The notes under the pieces: generated by a model
What the model saw: only the letters and a program-made list of their open reading frames with translations
What the model was told of the DNA's origin: nothing
Databases searched by the model: none
Made by a program: the position numbers and the translations under genes
NCBI RefSeq assembly: GCF_013376005.1
Contig: NZ_JABMJK010000002.1
Location: 1 to 64,000, forward strand
DNA: 64,000 bases
Direction of reading: 5' to 3'
Origin: Duganella sp. SG902
Lineage (GTDB): Bacteria; Pseudomonadota; Gammaproteobacteria; Burkholderiales; Burkholderiaceae_D
Shown here: positions 1-8,617 of the stretch, in pieces
Layout: each line of letters starts with the position of its first letter
How positions within the stretch are numbered: position 1 is the first letter of the stretch

Positions 1-50
1 GCCAGGCGCAAAATCCCAATAATCTGCTCGTCGGTAAATCGTTTCTTCAT
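1..50 (-). CDS. IS3-family transposase OrfA, N-terminal fragment (cut by window edge)
   Basis: Only the first 16 complete codons are in the window. They read MKKRFTDEQIIGILRL, the typical opening of IS3-family OrfA, the helix-turn-helix DNA-binding subunit encoded upstream of the DDE transposase. A GGAGG ribosome-binding site lies about 6 nt before the ATG (complement of 48-50), so the start is well supported. The rest of the element runs off the left edge, so intactness cannot be judged. The family call rests on a very short but characteristic N-terminus. Confidence 0.72.
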   Translation of the reverse strand, partial: MKKRFTDEQIIGILRL

Positions 51-119
51 CTAGCCTCCATGTGTAAAAATATCATGAAGACTAACCAGCCGCATGGCTA
101 CAAAGTTCCGATCAGGTCA
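1..119 (-). mobile_element. Terminal segment of an IS3-type insertion sequence (boundary inferred)
   Basis: The orfA start is followed outward by a 69-bp leader that reads, on the minus strand, inward from TGACCTGATCGGAAC at 105-119. IS3-family ends commonly begin with TG and lie 50-80 bp from orfA, so 119 is a plausible boundary. The other inverted repeat is outside the window, so no target duplication or matching end can be checked. The kdp promoter region begins about 100 bp beyond this proposed end. Confidence 0.35.
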
Positions 120-218
120 CTTTTAGTTCCGCTTATCGATGAATAGGTGTAGGTAGTACGGGATAGGCAATTTTAGTAAAACCGCGAAAAAAGAAACCCC
201 CTCCCTATATCCTCCAAA

Positions 219-258
219 TTTTTACGCCTTGTTTACACTCCGCAGCCCAGTCTTTACA
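219..258 (+). promoter_or_regulatory. KdpE-like response-regulator boxes upstream of the kdp operon
   Basis: TTTACG at 221-226, TTTACA at 232-237 and TTTACA at 253-258 lie on the same strand, spaced 11 and 21 bp, that is one and two helical turns. The block TTTACACTCCGC closely resembles the T-rich TTTATA...TTTACA-CCCCGC site bound by KdpE at the E. coli kdpFABC promoter. OmpR-type regulators bind such direct repeats as head-to-tail dimers. The site is about 60-100 bp before the first operon ATG, and kdpE is the last gene of the operon. Binding is inferred; the repeats are seen. Confidence 0.55.
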
Positions 259-318
259 AAATCTTTAGGCCCTTGTCGCTAAGCTTCATTCCATCAAAAC
301 AAGACCTGTGAGGGTGTG

Positions 319-420
319 ATGGACTTTGTATTTATCGGCGCCATGGCGCTGTTTTTCCTGCTGACGGTGGTCATGGCCGCCGGCTGCGACAAATTGGCCG
401 AATCGGGAGGCCAGTCATGA
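319..420 (+). CDS. Small single-span membrane protein preceding kdpF (33 aa)
   Basis: The ORF starts at ATG 319 and ends with a TGA that overlaps the kdpF ATG (ATGA at 417-420), so the two are translationally coupled. The product has one hydrophobic stretch (residues 3-21), then a short polar tail beginning GCDKL. It is too short for routine gene callers. Small ORFs of this shape are, as far as I recall, found in front of kdpF in other proteobacteria, but I know no assigned function. The operon position suggests a role with the Kdp complex, possibly a KdpF-like accessory subunit. A GTGAGGGTG stretch upstream provides a plausible ribosome-binding site. Confidence 0.6.
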   Translation: MDFVFIGAMALFFLLTVVMAAGCDKLAESGGQS

Positions 421-506
421 ACACGTTCTATGTGATCGGCGCGATCGCCGCGGCCGGCCTGCTGGTCTACCTGGTGGCGGCCCTGCTGAAGGCGGAGGAG
501 CTGTAA
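417..506 (+). CDS. kdpF: KdpF, small subunit of the potassium-transporting P-type ATPase
   Basis: A 29-residue hydrophobic peptide, the same length as E. coli KdpF, made of one membrane helix (residues 5-24) ending in a short charged AEEL-like tail, which is typical of the family. KdpF stabilises the KdpABC complex in the inner membrane. It overlaps the upstream 33-aa ORF by 4 nt and is followed by kdpA after 1 nt. Identification depends on length, composition and exact operon position, because such short proteins carry little sequence signal. Confidence 0.85.
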   Translation: MNTFYVIGAIAAAGLLVYLVAALLKAEEL

Positions 507-507
507 C

Positions 508-2319
508 ATGACCACGCAATCCATCGTGCTGTTGATCGTCTTCCTGGCCGTGCTGCTGGCGCTGGCCTGGCCGCTGGGCGCGCTGCTGGCCCGCGTCGGC
601 GAGGCGGGCGCCGGCCCCGTGCCAGGCATGCGCTGGCTGGCGCGCATCGAACATCTGATCTACCGCGCCGCCGGCGTCGATCCCAAGCAGGGGCAGGGCT
701 GGAAGTCGTACGCCGTGGCGCTGCTGCTGTTCAGCGTGATCGGCGCGCTGTTCACCTACGGGCTGCAACGGGTGCAACTGTGGCTGCCGCTGAATCCCCA
801 GGCCATGGCCAATGTCAGCCCCGACTCGGCGTTCGACACGGCGGTCAGCTTTGTCGCCAACACCAACTGGCAGGGCTACAGCGGCGAGCAGACCATGAGC
901 TACCTGACCCAGATGCTGGCGCTGGCGGCGCAGAACTTCTTCTCGGCCGCCACCGGCATGGCCGTGGCGTACGCGCTGATCCGCGGCTTCGCGTCGCGCT
1001 CGGCCAAATCGATCGGCAACTTCTGGGTCGACCTCACGCGCTCCACCCTGTACGTGCTGCTGCCGCTGTCGCTGCTGCTGGCCGTGTTCCTGATGGGGCA
1101 GGGCGTGATCCAGAACTTCTCGCCATATAAAGAGGTCCAGCTGCTCGACCCCGTCACCTACACCCAGCCGAAGGTGGGCGCCGACGGCCAGCCGCTGCTG
1201 GACGCCAAGGGCCAGCCGCTGACCGAGACGCTGACCGCCACCACGCAAACCATCGCCATGGGCCCGGTGGCGTCGCAGGAGGCGATCAAGATGCTGGGCA
1301 CCAACGGCGGCGGCTTCTTCAACGCCAACTCGGCCCACCCTTACGAAAATCCGACCGCGCTGACCAACTTCGCCCAGATGCTGGCCATCTTCCTGATCCC
1401 GGCCGGCCTGTGCTTCGCCTTCGGCCGCATGGTGGGCGACCAGCGCCAGGGCTGGGCGGTGCTGGGCGCGATGACGCTGTTGTTCGTGGCGTGCACCGTG
1501 TTCGTGCTGGGCGCCGAGCAGGCCGCGCATCCGGGCCTGCAGGCGCTCAACGTCGACCAGGGCGCCAGCGCGCTGCAGGCCGGCGGCAATATGGAGGGCA
1601 AGGAGACGCGCTTCGGCATCAGCGCCTCGGCGCTGTTCGCGGCCGTCACCACCGCCGCCTCGTGCGGCGCGGTCAACGCCATGCACGACTCGTTCATGCC
1701 GCTGGGCGGGCTGGTGCCGATGCTGCTGATCCAGTTCGGCGAGGTGATCTTCGGCGGCGTCGGCTCCGGCCTGTACGGCATGCTGATCTTCGCCATCATG
1801 GCGGTGTTCATCGCCGGCTTGATGATCGGGCGCACGCCCGAATACCTGGGCAAGAAAATCCAGGCCTATGAAATGAAGATGACCGCGATCGCCATCCTGG
1901 TTACGCCGACGCTGGTACTGGCCGGCACCGCGATCGCGGTGCTGTGCGACGCCGGCAAGGCCGGCATCGCCAATCCCGGCGCGCACGGCTTCTCGGAAAT
2001 CCTGTACGCCTTCAGCTCGGCCGCCAACAACAACGGCAGCGCCTTTGCCGGCCTGTCCGCCAACACGCCGTTCTACAACACCCTGCTGGCGATCGCCATG
2101 TGGTTCGGCCGTTTCGCCATGATCGTGCCGATCCTCGCCATCGCCGGTTCGCTGGCCGGCAAGCGGCGCCTCGAGGCCAACGCCGGCACCATGCCGACCC
2201 ATGGCGCCATGTTCATCGGCCTGCTGTGCGGCGTGGTGGCGCTGGTCGGCGTATTGAATTACGTGCCGGCGCTGGCGCTCGGCCCGGTCGTCGAGCATCT
2301 GCAGCTGTTTGCCCAATAA
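508..2319 (+). CDS. kdpA: KdpA, potassium-binding and translocating subunit
   Basis: This 603-aa polytopic inner-membrane protein belongs to the superfamily of K+ transporters. It binds K+ and passes it to KdpB. Four pore-loop regions with selectivity-filter-like motifs are readable: NTNWQGYSG near residue 118, [11 protein letters not shown] near 265, [11 protein letters not shown] near 384 and [11 protein letters not shown] near 507. Length and motif order match the family. The ATG at 508 is 1 nt after the kdpF stop, and the gene is followed by kdpB after 9 nt. The frame is intact. Confidence 0.97.
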   Translation: MTTQSIVLLIVFLAVLLALAWPLGALLARVGEAGAGPVPGMRWLARIEHLIYRAAGVDPKQGQGWKSYAVALLLFSVIGALFTYGLQRVQLWLPLNPQAMANVSPDSAFDTAVSFVANTNWQGYSGEQTMSYLTQMLALAAQNFFSAATGMAVAYALIRGFASRSAKSIGNFWVDLTRSTLYVLLPLSLLLAVFLMGQGVIQNFSPYKEVQLLDPVTYTQPKVGADGQPLLDAKGQPLTETLTATTQTIAMGPVASQEAIKMLGTNGGGFFNANSAHPYENPTALTNFAQMLAIFLIPAGLCFAFGRMVGDQRQGWAVLGAMTLLFVACTVFVLGAEQAAHPGLQALNVDQGASALQAGGNMEGKETRFGISASALFAAVTTAASCGAVNAMHDSFMPLGGLVPMLLIQFGEVIFGGVGSGLYGMLIFAIMAVFIAGLMIGRTPEYLGKKIQAYEMKMTAIAILVTPTLVLAGTAIAVLCDAGKAGIANPGAHGFSEILYAFSSAANNNGSAFAGLSANTPFYNTLLAIAMWFGRFAMIVPILAIAGSLAGKRRLEANAGTMPTHGAMFIGLLCGVVALVGVLNYVPALALGPVVEHLQLFAQ

Positions 2320-2328
2320 GGAGTCACC

Positions 2329-4443
2329 ATGTCACAAGCAAGTACCTTGTTCACCAATCCTCCGGCCAGGAGGCTGCGCATGTTCGAGTCCACGCTGGTG
2401 CTGCCGGCCGTGGCCGACGCCGTGCGCAAGCTGCACCCGCGCACCCAGTTGCGCAGCCCCGTGATGTTCGTGGTCTACGTCGGCAGCATCCTCACCACCT
2501 TGCTGGCGGCGCAGGCGCTGGGCGGCAAGGGCGAGGCGTCGTTCGGCTTCATCGCCGCCACCGCCGTGTGGCTGTGGTTCACCGTGCTGTTCGCGAACTT
2601 CGCCGAGGCGCTGGCCGAGGGCCGCAGCAAGGCGCAGGCGGCCTCGCTGCGCAGCCTGAAACAGAGCGTGACGGCCAAGAAGCTGGCCACGCCCAAGCAT
2701 GGCACCACCTGGCTGCCGGCGCCGGCGCTCGAGCTGCGCAAGGGCCACACCATCCTGGTCGAAGCCGGCGACGTGATCCCGATCGACGGCGAGGTGATCG
2801 AGGGCGTGGCCTCGGTCGACGAAAGCGCCATCACCGGCGAATCGGCGCCGGTGATCCGCGAGTCGGGCGGCGACTTTTCCTCGGTCACCGGCGGCACCCG
2901 CGTGCTGTCGGACTGGCTGGTGGTGCGCGTCACCGCCAACCCGGGCGAGACCTTCCTCGACCGCATGATCTCGATGGTGGAGGGCGCCAAGCGCCAGAAG
3001 ACGCCCAACGAGATCGCCCTGACCATCCTGCTGGTGGCGCTGACCATCGTGTTCCTGGTGGTGAGCGTGACCCTGCTGCCGTTCTCGCTGTTCTCGGTCA
3101 GCGCCGCCGGCGCCGGCGCGCCGGTGTCGATCACCGTGCTGATCGCGCTGCTGGTGTGCCTGATCCCGACCACCATCGGCGGCCTGCTGTCGGCCATCGG
3201 CGTGGCCGGCATGAGCCGCATGATGCAGGCCAACGTGATCGCCACCTCGGGCCGGGCGGTGGAAGCGGCCGGCGACGTCGACGTGCTGCTGCTCGATAAA
3301 ACCGGCACCATCACGCTGGGCAACCGCCAGGCCGCGGCCTTCGTGCCGGCGCCGGGCGTCACCGAGCAGCAGCTGGCCGACGTGGCGCAACTGGCCTCGC
3401 TGGCCGACGACACGCCGGAAGGGCGCAGCATCGTGGTGCTGGCCAAGCAGAAGTTCAACATCCGCGAACGCGAGATGGCGGCGCTGAACGCGGTGTTCGT
3501 GCCGTTCAGCGCGCAGACGCGCATGAGCGGCGTCGACCTGCCGGGCGATGCGGCCGGCGCGGTGCGCAGCCTGCGCAAGGGCGCGGCCGACACCGTGCGC
3601 CAATACGTCGCCTCGCTGGGCCAGCCGTATCCGCCCGAGGTGGCGCGCGCGGTGGACGACATCGCGCGCCGCGGCGGCACGCCGCTGGTGGTGGTCGACG
3701 GCGGCCGCGTGATGGGCGTGGTCGAGCTGAAGGACATCGTCAAGGGCGGCATCAGGGAGCGCTTCGCCGAGCTGCGGCGCATGGGCATCAAGACCGTGAT
3801 GATCACCGGCGACAACAAGCTGACCGCCGCCGCCATCGCCGCCGAAGCGGGCGTGGACGACTTCCTGGCCGAGGCCACGCCGGAGGACAAGCTCAAACTG
3901 ATCCGCGGCTACCAGGCCGAAGGCCGGCTGGTGGCCATGACCGGCGACGGCACCAACGACGCCCCGGCGCTGGCGCAGGCCGACGTCGCGGTGGCCATGA
4001 ACTCGGGCACGCAGGCGGCCAAGGAGGCGGGCAACATGGTCGACCTGGACTCGAATCCGACCAAGCTGCTGGAGATCGTCGAAATCGGCAAGCAGATGCT
4101 GATGACGCGCGGCTCGCTGACCACCTTCTCGATCGCCAACGACATCGCCAAATACTTCGCCATCATCCCGGCGGCGTTCGTCGGCACCTTCCCGCAACTG
4201 AGGGCGCTGGACATCATGCACCTGGCCAGCCCGGCGTCGGCCATCATGTCGGCGGTGATCTTCAACGCCCTGATCATCGTGGTGCTGATCCCGCTGGCGC
4301 TCAAGGGCGTGCGCTACCGCGCCATCGGCGCCGTGGCCCTGCTGCGCCGCAACCTGCTGTTGTACGGCGTGGGCGGCGTCATCCTGCCGTTCATCGGCAT
4401 CAAGGCCATCGATATGCTGCTGGCCGCGTTCAACCTTGTATAA
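2329..4443 (+). CDS. kdpB: KdpB, catalytic P-type ATPase subunit
   Basis: KdpB hydrolyses ATP to energise K+ uptake. The 704-aa product has all P-type ATPase landmarks: TGES of the actuator domain near residue 169, the phosphorylation motif DKTGT with the acceptor Asp at about 323, MITGDN, and the hinge motif [11 protein letters not shown] near 538. Membrane helices flank these and fill the C-terminus. A GGAG ribosome-binding site precedes ATG 2329. The next gene, kdpC, is separated by 81 bp because a double-hairpin repeat lies between them, unlike the other junctions of this operon. Confidence 0.97.
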   Translation: MSQASTLFTNPPARRLRMFESTLVLPAVADAVRKLHPRTQLRSPVMFVVYVGSILTTLLAAQALGGKGEASFGFIAATAVWLWFTVLFANFAEALAEGRSKAQAASLRSLKQSVTAKKLATPKHGTTWLPAPALELRKGHTILVEAGDVIPIDGEVIEGVASVDESAITGESAPVIRESGGDFSSVTGGTRVLSDWLVVRVTANPGETFLDRMISMVEGAKRQKTPNEIALTILLVALTIVFLVVSVTLLPFSLFSVSAAGAGAPVSITVLIALLVCLIPTTIGGLLSAIGVAGMSRMMQANVIATSGRAVEAAGDVDVLLLDKTGTITLGNRQAAAFVPAPGVTEQQLADVAQLASLADDTPEGRSIVVLAKQKFNIREREMAALNAVFVPFSAQTRMSGVDLPGDAAGAVRSLRKGAADTVRQYVASLGQPYPPEVARAVDDIARRGGTPLVVVDGGRVMGVVELKDIVKGGIRERFAELRRMGIKTVMITGDNKLTAAAIAAEAGVDDFLAEATPEDKLKLIRGYQAEGRLVAMTGDGTNDAPALAQADVAVAMNSGTQAAKEAGNMVDLDSNPTKLLEIVEIGKQMLMTRGSLTTFSIANDIAKYFAIIPAAFVGTFPQLRALDIMHLASPASAIMSAVIFNALIIVVLIPLALKGVRYRAIGAVALLRRNLLLYGVGGVILPFIGIKAIDMLLAAFNLV

Positions 4444-4446
4444 CCC

Positions 4447-4507
4447 GTCGCTCCCGCGCAGGCGGGAGCCCATCCTCAGCATGGATTCCCGCCTGCGCGG
4501 GAATGAC
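4447..4507. repeat. Double-hairpin dispersed repeat, copy 1 (between kdpB and kdpC)
   Basis: This 61-bp element has two internally palindromic halves, CCCGCGCAGGCGGG and ATTCCCGCCTGCGCGGGAAT, facing each other around a linker containing CAGCATGGAT. The right half fits the neisserial dRS3 pattern ATTCCC-N8-GGGAAT exactly. The ends are GTCGCTCC and GAATGAC. Relative to the three other copies in this window it is inverted, with the shared ATCCATGCTGAG linker reading on the minus strand. The kdpC ribosome-binding site starts 7 bp after its right end, so the transcript would carry the hairpins just before kdpC. Confidence 0.85.
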
Positions 4508-4524
4508 GCTGTTCTGGAGCTATC

Positions 4525-5106
4525 ATGACATCTCATATCCGTCCCGCCGTCACCGTGTTTGCCGCGCTGACCCTGATCTGCGGCGTGCTGTACCCGCTGG
4601 CCGTCACCGGCATCGGCGCCGCCGCCTTCCCGGGCCAGGCGGCCGGCGGCATCGTCGAGGTGAACGGCAAGGCGGTCGGCTCGGCGCTGATCGGCCAGGC
4701 CTTCACCTCGCCGCGGTACTTCTGGGGCCGGCCGTCGGCCACGGCGCCGATGCCGAACAACGCGGCCGGCTCCGGCGGCTCCAACCTCGGCCCCTACAAT
4801 CCGGCCCTGCTGGACGCCGTCAAGGGCCGCATCGAAGCCTTGCGCGCGGCCGATCCGGCCAACACCGCGCCGGTCCCGGTCGACCTGGTCACCGCCTCGG
4901 CCAGCGGCCTCGATCCCGAGATCAGCGTGGCGGCGGCGCGCTATCAGGCCGGCCGCGTGGCCAGCGCGCGCCACATCAGCCGCGAGCAGGTGCTGGCGCT
5001 GATCGAGCGCGCCACGCGGCCGCGGTGGCTCGGCTTCTTCGGCGAGGCGCGCGTCAACGTGTTGGCGCTGAATCTGGCGCTGGAACGCGCACAAGCGCGC
5101 GGCTGA
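4525..5106 (+). CDS. kdpC: KdpC, accessory subunit of the potassium ATPase
   Basis: KdpC (193 aa) sits in the membrane by one N-terminal helix (residues about 8-30) with the rest periplasmic, and is needed for assembly and K+ affinity of KdpFABC. The family signature [10 protein letters not shown] lies near residue 70, and the C-terminal region has the usual [14 protein letters not shown] stretch. A GGAG ribosome-binding site lies 7 nt before ATG 4525. Length matches E. coli KdpC (190 aa). The stop is 16 nt before kdpD. Confidence 0.95.
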   Translation: MTSHIRPAVTVFAALTLICGVLYPLAVTGIGAAAFPGQAAGGIVEVNGKAVGSALIGQAFTSPRYFWGRPSATAPMPNNAAGSGGSNLGPYNPALLDAVKGRIEALRAADPANTAPVPVDLVTASASGLDPEISVAAARYQAGRVASARHISREQVLALIERATRPRWLGFFGEARVNVLALNLALERAQARG

Positions 5107-5122
5107 GAGTAAAATCCCGCGC

Positions 5123-7915
5123 ATGGCCTTCCCCTCCGACCCGGTCCGCCCCGACCGCCCCGACCCCGACGCGCTGCTGGCGCAGGTGCGGGCGCAGGAA
5201 CGCAAGGCGGCGCGCGGCAAGCTGCGCATCTACTTCGGCGCCTCGGCCGGCGTCGGCAAGACCTACGCCATGCTGGCCGCCGCGCGCCAGCTGCAGGCCG
5301 CAGGCCAGCCGGTGCTGGTCGGCGTGGTGGAAACCCACGGCCGCGCCGACACCGCCGCCATGCTGGCCGGGCTGCCGCAGCTGGCGCCGCGCAGCGTCGC
5401 CTACCGCGGCAAACAGCTGGCCGAATTCGACCTCGACGCCGCGCTGGCCTCGCGGCCGCCGCTGATCCTGATGGACGAACTGGCGCACTCCAACGCGCCC
5501 GGCTCGCGCCACCCCAAGCGCTGGCAGGACGTCGACGAACTGCTGGACGCCGGCATCGACGTGCTCACCACCGTCAACGTGCAACACCTGGAAAGCCTGA
5601 ACGACGTGGTGGGCGGCATCACCGGCATCCGCGTCGCCGAGACCGTGCCCGACACCGTGTTCGACCACGCCGACGAGGTGGTGCTGGTCGACCTGCCGGC
5701 CGACGAACTGCTGGCGCGCCTGCGGGGCGGCAAGGTGTACCAGGCGGCGCAGGCCGAGCGCGCCTCGAAAAACTTCTTCCGCAAGGGCAACCTGATCGCG
5801 CTGCGCGAGCTGGCGCTGCGGCGCACGGCCGACCGCATCGAGGGCGACGTGCGCGCCTACCGCGTCGAGCAATCGATCGCCGACATCTGGCAGACCGGCG
5901 CCGCGCTGCTGGCCTGCGTCGGCCCGCGCGCCGACGGCGAGCACACGGTGCGCGGCACGGCGCGCCTGGCCAGCCAGCTGGGCACCGGCTGGCACGCGGT
6001 GTACGTCGAGACGCCGGCGCTGCAACGGCTGCCGGCGGCGCGGCGCGAGCAAATCCTGCGGCACCTGAAACTGGCCGAAACGCTGGGCGCCAGCACCGCC
6101 GTGCTGGCGGGGCAGGACATCGCCGCCACCGCGCTCGAATACGCGCGCAGCCACAACCTGTCCAAGCTGGTGCTGGGCCGCGCCCACCGCGGCGCGTGGC
6201 GACCGTGGCGCACGCCGCCCATCGAGCGGCTGGCGCAACACGCGCCCGACCTCGACCTGATCGAAATCGGCACCCCACGCACCCCGCCGCGCGGCGCCGG
6301 CGGCGCCGCCGACGCCGGCGATGCCGCGCACGGCGCATGGGGCGGCGGCGCCGAGGCCGACGCCGACGCCGGCCTTGCGGCCGCCCCGGAGCGGCGCGGC
6401 CGCAAGGCCGGCTACATCGTCGCGGCGCTGGCCAGCATAGCCACCGCGCTGGCGGCCACGCCGCTGCTGGCCTACCTCGACCTGGCCAACATCGCCATGC
6501 TGTTCCTGCTGGTGGTGGTGCTGGTGGCGGTGCGTTTCGGACGCGGGCCGTCGGTGCTGGCCACCTGCGTCAGCGTGGCCTGCTTCGACTTCTTCTTCGT
6601 GCCGCCGCGCTTCACCTTCGCCGTCAGCGACTTCCAGTACCTGATCACCTTCGTGGTGATGCTGGCGGTGGGCCTGATCACCGGCCACCTGACCGCCGGC
6701 CTGCGCTTCCAGGCGCGGGTGGCGGCGCAGCGCGAACGGCGCGCCCGCGCCCTGTACGAATTCGCCCGCGAACTGTCCGGCGTGCTGCAAACCGAGCAAA
6801 TCTTCGACGCCACCCGCGGCGTGATCCAGCGCGCCTTCCGCGCCCGCGCCACGCTGCTGCTGCCGGACGCCGACGGCCGCCTGCAGCCGCCGCCGGCCGG
6901 CGCCGACCGGGCCGGCGGCGCGCCGCTGTCGGTGCTGGACCTGGGCATCGCCCAGTGGGCCTACGACCGCGCCGAGCCGGCCGGCCTGGGCACCGCCACC
7001 CTGCCGGCCAGCCGCATCTTCTACCTGCCGCTGGTGGCGCCGATGCGCACCCGCGGCGTGCTGGCGATCGAGCCGGCGCAGCGGCGCTGGCTGCTGATCC
7101 CGGAACAGCGCCAGCAACTGGACACCTTCGCCGCGCTGGCCGCCATCGCGCTCGAGCGGGTGCACTACATCGAGGTGGCGCAGCAGGCGCTGGTCAGCAT
7201 GGAGTCCGAGCGGCTGCGCAACTCGCTGCTGGCGGCGCTGTCGCACGACCTGCGCACGCCGCTGACCGCGCTGGTCGGCCTGTCCGAAGGGCTGGCCGGC
7301 TCGACGCCGGCGCTGAGCGCGGCGCAGCGGGAGGCGGCGCGGGCGCTGCATGCCGAGGCGCTGCGCATGAGCACCATGGTGGCCAACCTGCTGGACATGG
7401 CACGGCTGCAGAGCGGCGAAGTGAAACTCCATCTGGAATGGCAGCCGCTGGAGGAGGTGGTGGGCAGCGCCTTGCGCGCCAGCGCCGCCCAACTGACGGC
7501 GCACCGCGTCAGCACCGCGCTGGCGCCGGACCTGCCGCTGGTGCGGTACGATGCGGTGCTGATCGAGCGGGTGCTGGCCAACCTGCTGGAAAACGCCGCC
7601 AAGTACACGCCGCCGGGCGCGCGCGTCGCCATCCGCGCCGCGCCGCACGGCGCCTGGCTGCGGGTGACGGTGGCCGACGACGGCCCGGGCTTGCCGCCGG
7701 GGCGCGCCGAGCTGCTGTTTGAGAAGTTCACGCGCGGCGAGCGCGAATCGGCCAAGCCGGGCGTGGGACTGGGGCTGGCGATCTGCCGCGCCATCGTCGA
7801 GGCGCACGGCGGCGGCATCGGCGCCGCCAACGACGATGGCGGCGGCGCCGCCTTCACCTTCACACTGCCGCTGGGCACACCACCGGCCATGCCGGACGAG
7901 GAAGCATATGAGTGA
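5123..7915 (+). CDS. kdpD: KdpD, potassium/turgor sensor histidine kinase
   Basis: KdpD senses K+ limitation and phosphorylates KdpE. The 930-aa protein has the N-terminal KdpD domain with a P-loop (GASAGVGKT, residues 39-47) and the DELAHSNAPGSRHPKRWQDV motif, then a universal-stress-like domain to about 375, four membrane helices (about 430-530), a GAF-like segment, HisKA with ALSHDLRTPL near residue 706, and HATPase with NLLENAAKYT near 820. It exceeds E. coli KdpD (894 aa) mainly through a Gly/Ala-rich linker at about 388-426. The start at 5123 lacks a strong ribosome-binding site, so a nearby alternative start is possible. Confidence 0.95.
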   Translation: MAFPSDPVRPDRPDPDALLAQVRAQERKAARGKLRIYFGASAGVGKTYAMLAAARQLQAAGQPVLVGVVETHGRADTAAMLAGLPQLAPRSVAYRGKQLAEFDLDAALASRPPLILMDELAHSNAPGSRHPKRWQDVDELLDAGIDVLTTVNVQHLESLNDVVGGITGIRVAETVPDTVFDHADEVVLVDLPADELLARLRGGKVYQAAQAERASKNFFRKGNLIALRELALRRTADRIEGDVRAYRVEQSIADIWQTGAALLACVGPRADGEHTVRGTARLASQLGTGWHAVYVETPALQRLPAARREQILRHLKLAETLGASTAVLAGQDIAATALEYARSHNLSKLVLGRAHRGAWRPWRTPPIERLAQHAPDLDLIEIGTPRTPPRGAGGAADAGDAAHGAWGGGAEADADAGLAAAPERRGRKAGYIVAALASIATALAATPLLAYLDLANIAMLFLLVVVLVAVRFGRGPSVLATCVSVACFDFFFVPPRFTFAVSDFQYLITFVVMLAVGLITGHLTAGLRFQARVAAQRERRARALYEFARELSGVLQTEQIFDATRGVIQRAFRARATLLLPDADGRLQPPPAGADRAGGAPLSVLDLGIAQWAYDRAEPAGLGTATLPASRIFYLPLVAPMRTRGVLAIEPAQRRWLLIPEQRQQLDTFAALAAIALERVHYIEVAQQALVSMESERLRNSLLAALSHDLRTPLTALVGLSEGLAGSTPALSAAQREAARALHAEALRMSTMVANLLDMARLQSGEVKLHLEWQPLEEVVGSALRASAAQLTAHRVSTALAPDLPLVRYDAVLIERVLANLLENAAKYTPPGARVAIRAAPHGAWLRVTVADDGPGLPPGRAELLFEKFTRGERESAKPGVGLGLAICRAIVEAHGGGIGAANDDGGGAAFTFTLPLGTPPAMPDEEAYE

Positions 7916-8616
7916 TCACCATGACTGACAGCGCGCCGACCGCCCTGCTGGTGGAGGACGAGCCGCAAATCCGCCGCTTCGTGCGCGCCGCGCTGGAGCA
8001 GGAGGGCTGGCAGGTGCACGAGGCGGCCGGCCTGCGGCGCGGCCTGATCGACGCCGGCACGCGCCAGCCCGACCTGATCGTGCTCGACCTGGGCCTGCCG
8101 GACGGCGACGGCGTCGACTTCGTGAGCGACCTGCGCAAATGGTCGACGGTGCCGGTGATCGTGTTGTCGGCGCGGGTGGGCGAGGCCGACAAGATCCGCG
8201 CGCTGGACGCCGGCGCCGACGACTACCTGACCAAGCCGTTCGGCACCGGCGAACTGCTGGCGCGGGTGCGCGCCACCCTGCGCCGCCAGCGCCAGCCGGC
8301 CGCCGCCGGCGACGGCCTGATCCGCTTCGGCGAGGTGGCGCTGGACTTGCAACAGCGCCGCGTCACCCGCAACGGCGAGCATGTGCACCTGACGCCGACC
8401 GAATACCGGCTGCTGGCGGTGCTGGCCGGCAACGCCAACCGGGTGATGACCAACCCGCAGCTGCTGCGCGCCGTGTGGGGGCCCTCGCAGGCCGAGAACG
8501 GCCACTACCTGCGCATCTACATGGGCCACCTGCGCCACAAGCTGGAACAAGACCCCGCCCAGCCGCGCTACCTGCTGACCGAGACGGCGGTCGGCTACCG
8601 CCTGCAGCTGCCCTGA
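7912..8616 (+). CDS. kdpE: KdpE, OmpR-type response regulator
   Basis: KdpE is the transcription activator of kdpFABC. The receiver domain has the acidic pocket VEDE, the phospho-acceptor Asp in LIVLDLGLPDG (residue 56 counted from ATG 7921) and YLTKPF. A winged-helix DNA-binding domain with LTPTEYRLL and the C-terminal wing follows. Two starts compete. GTG 7912 overlaps the kdpD stop and is 7 nt from GAGGAA. ATG 7921 gives a more conventional N-terminus (MTDSAPTALLVEDE) but is 16 nt from that site. The GTG is chosen on the ribosome-binding site. Confidence 0.93.
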   Translation: MITMTDSAPTALLVEDEPQIRRFVRAALEQEGWQVHEAAGLRRGLIDAGTRQPDLIVLDLGLPDGDGVDFVSDLRKWSTVPVIVLSARVGEADKIRALDAGADDYLTKPFGTGELLARVRATLRRQRQPAAAGDGLIRFGEVALDLQQRRVTRNGEHVHLTPTEYRLLAVLAGNANRVMTNPQLLRAVWGPSQAENGHYLRIYMGHLRHKLEQDPAQPRYLLTETAVGYRLQLP

Positions 8617-8617
8617 A

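Noticed and set aside
2332-5229. A 965-codon open frame on the minus strand opposite kdpB, kdpC and the start of kdpD
   Set aside because: It is an antisense frame kept open by high GC and codon bias of the real kdp genes. The residue mix (His, Arg, Gln, Gly runs) is typical of such shadows and it matches no family.
7908-7928. ATG at 7908 as the kdpE start
   Set aside because: It is out of frame with kdpE and stops after six codons at the TGA in ATGACTGA.
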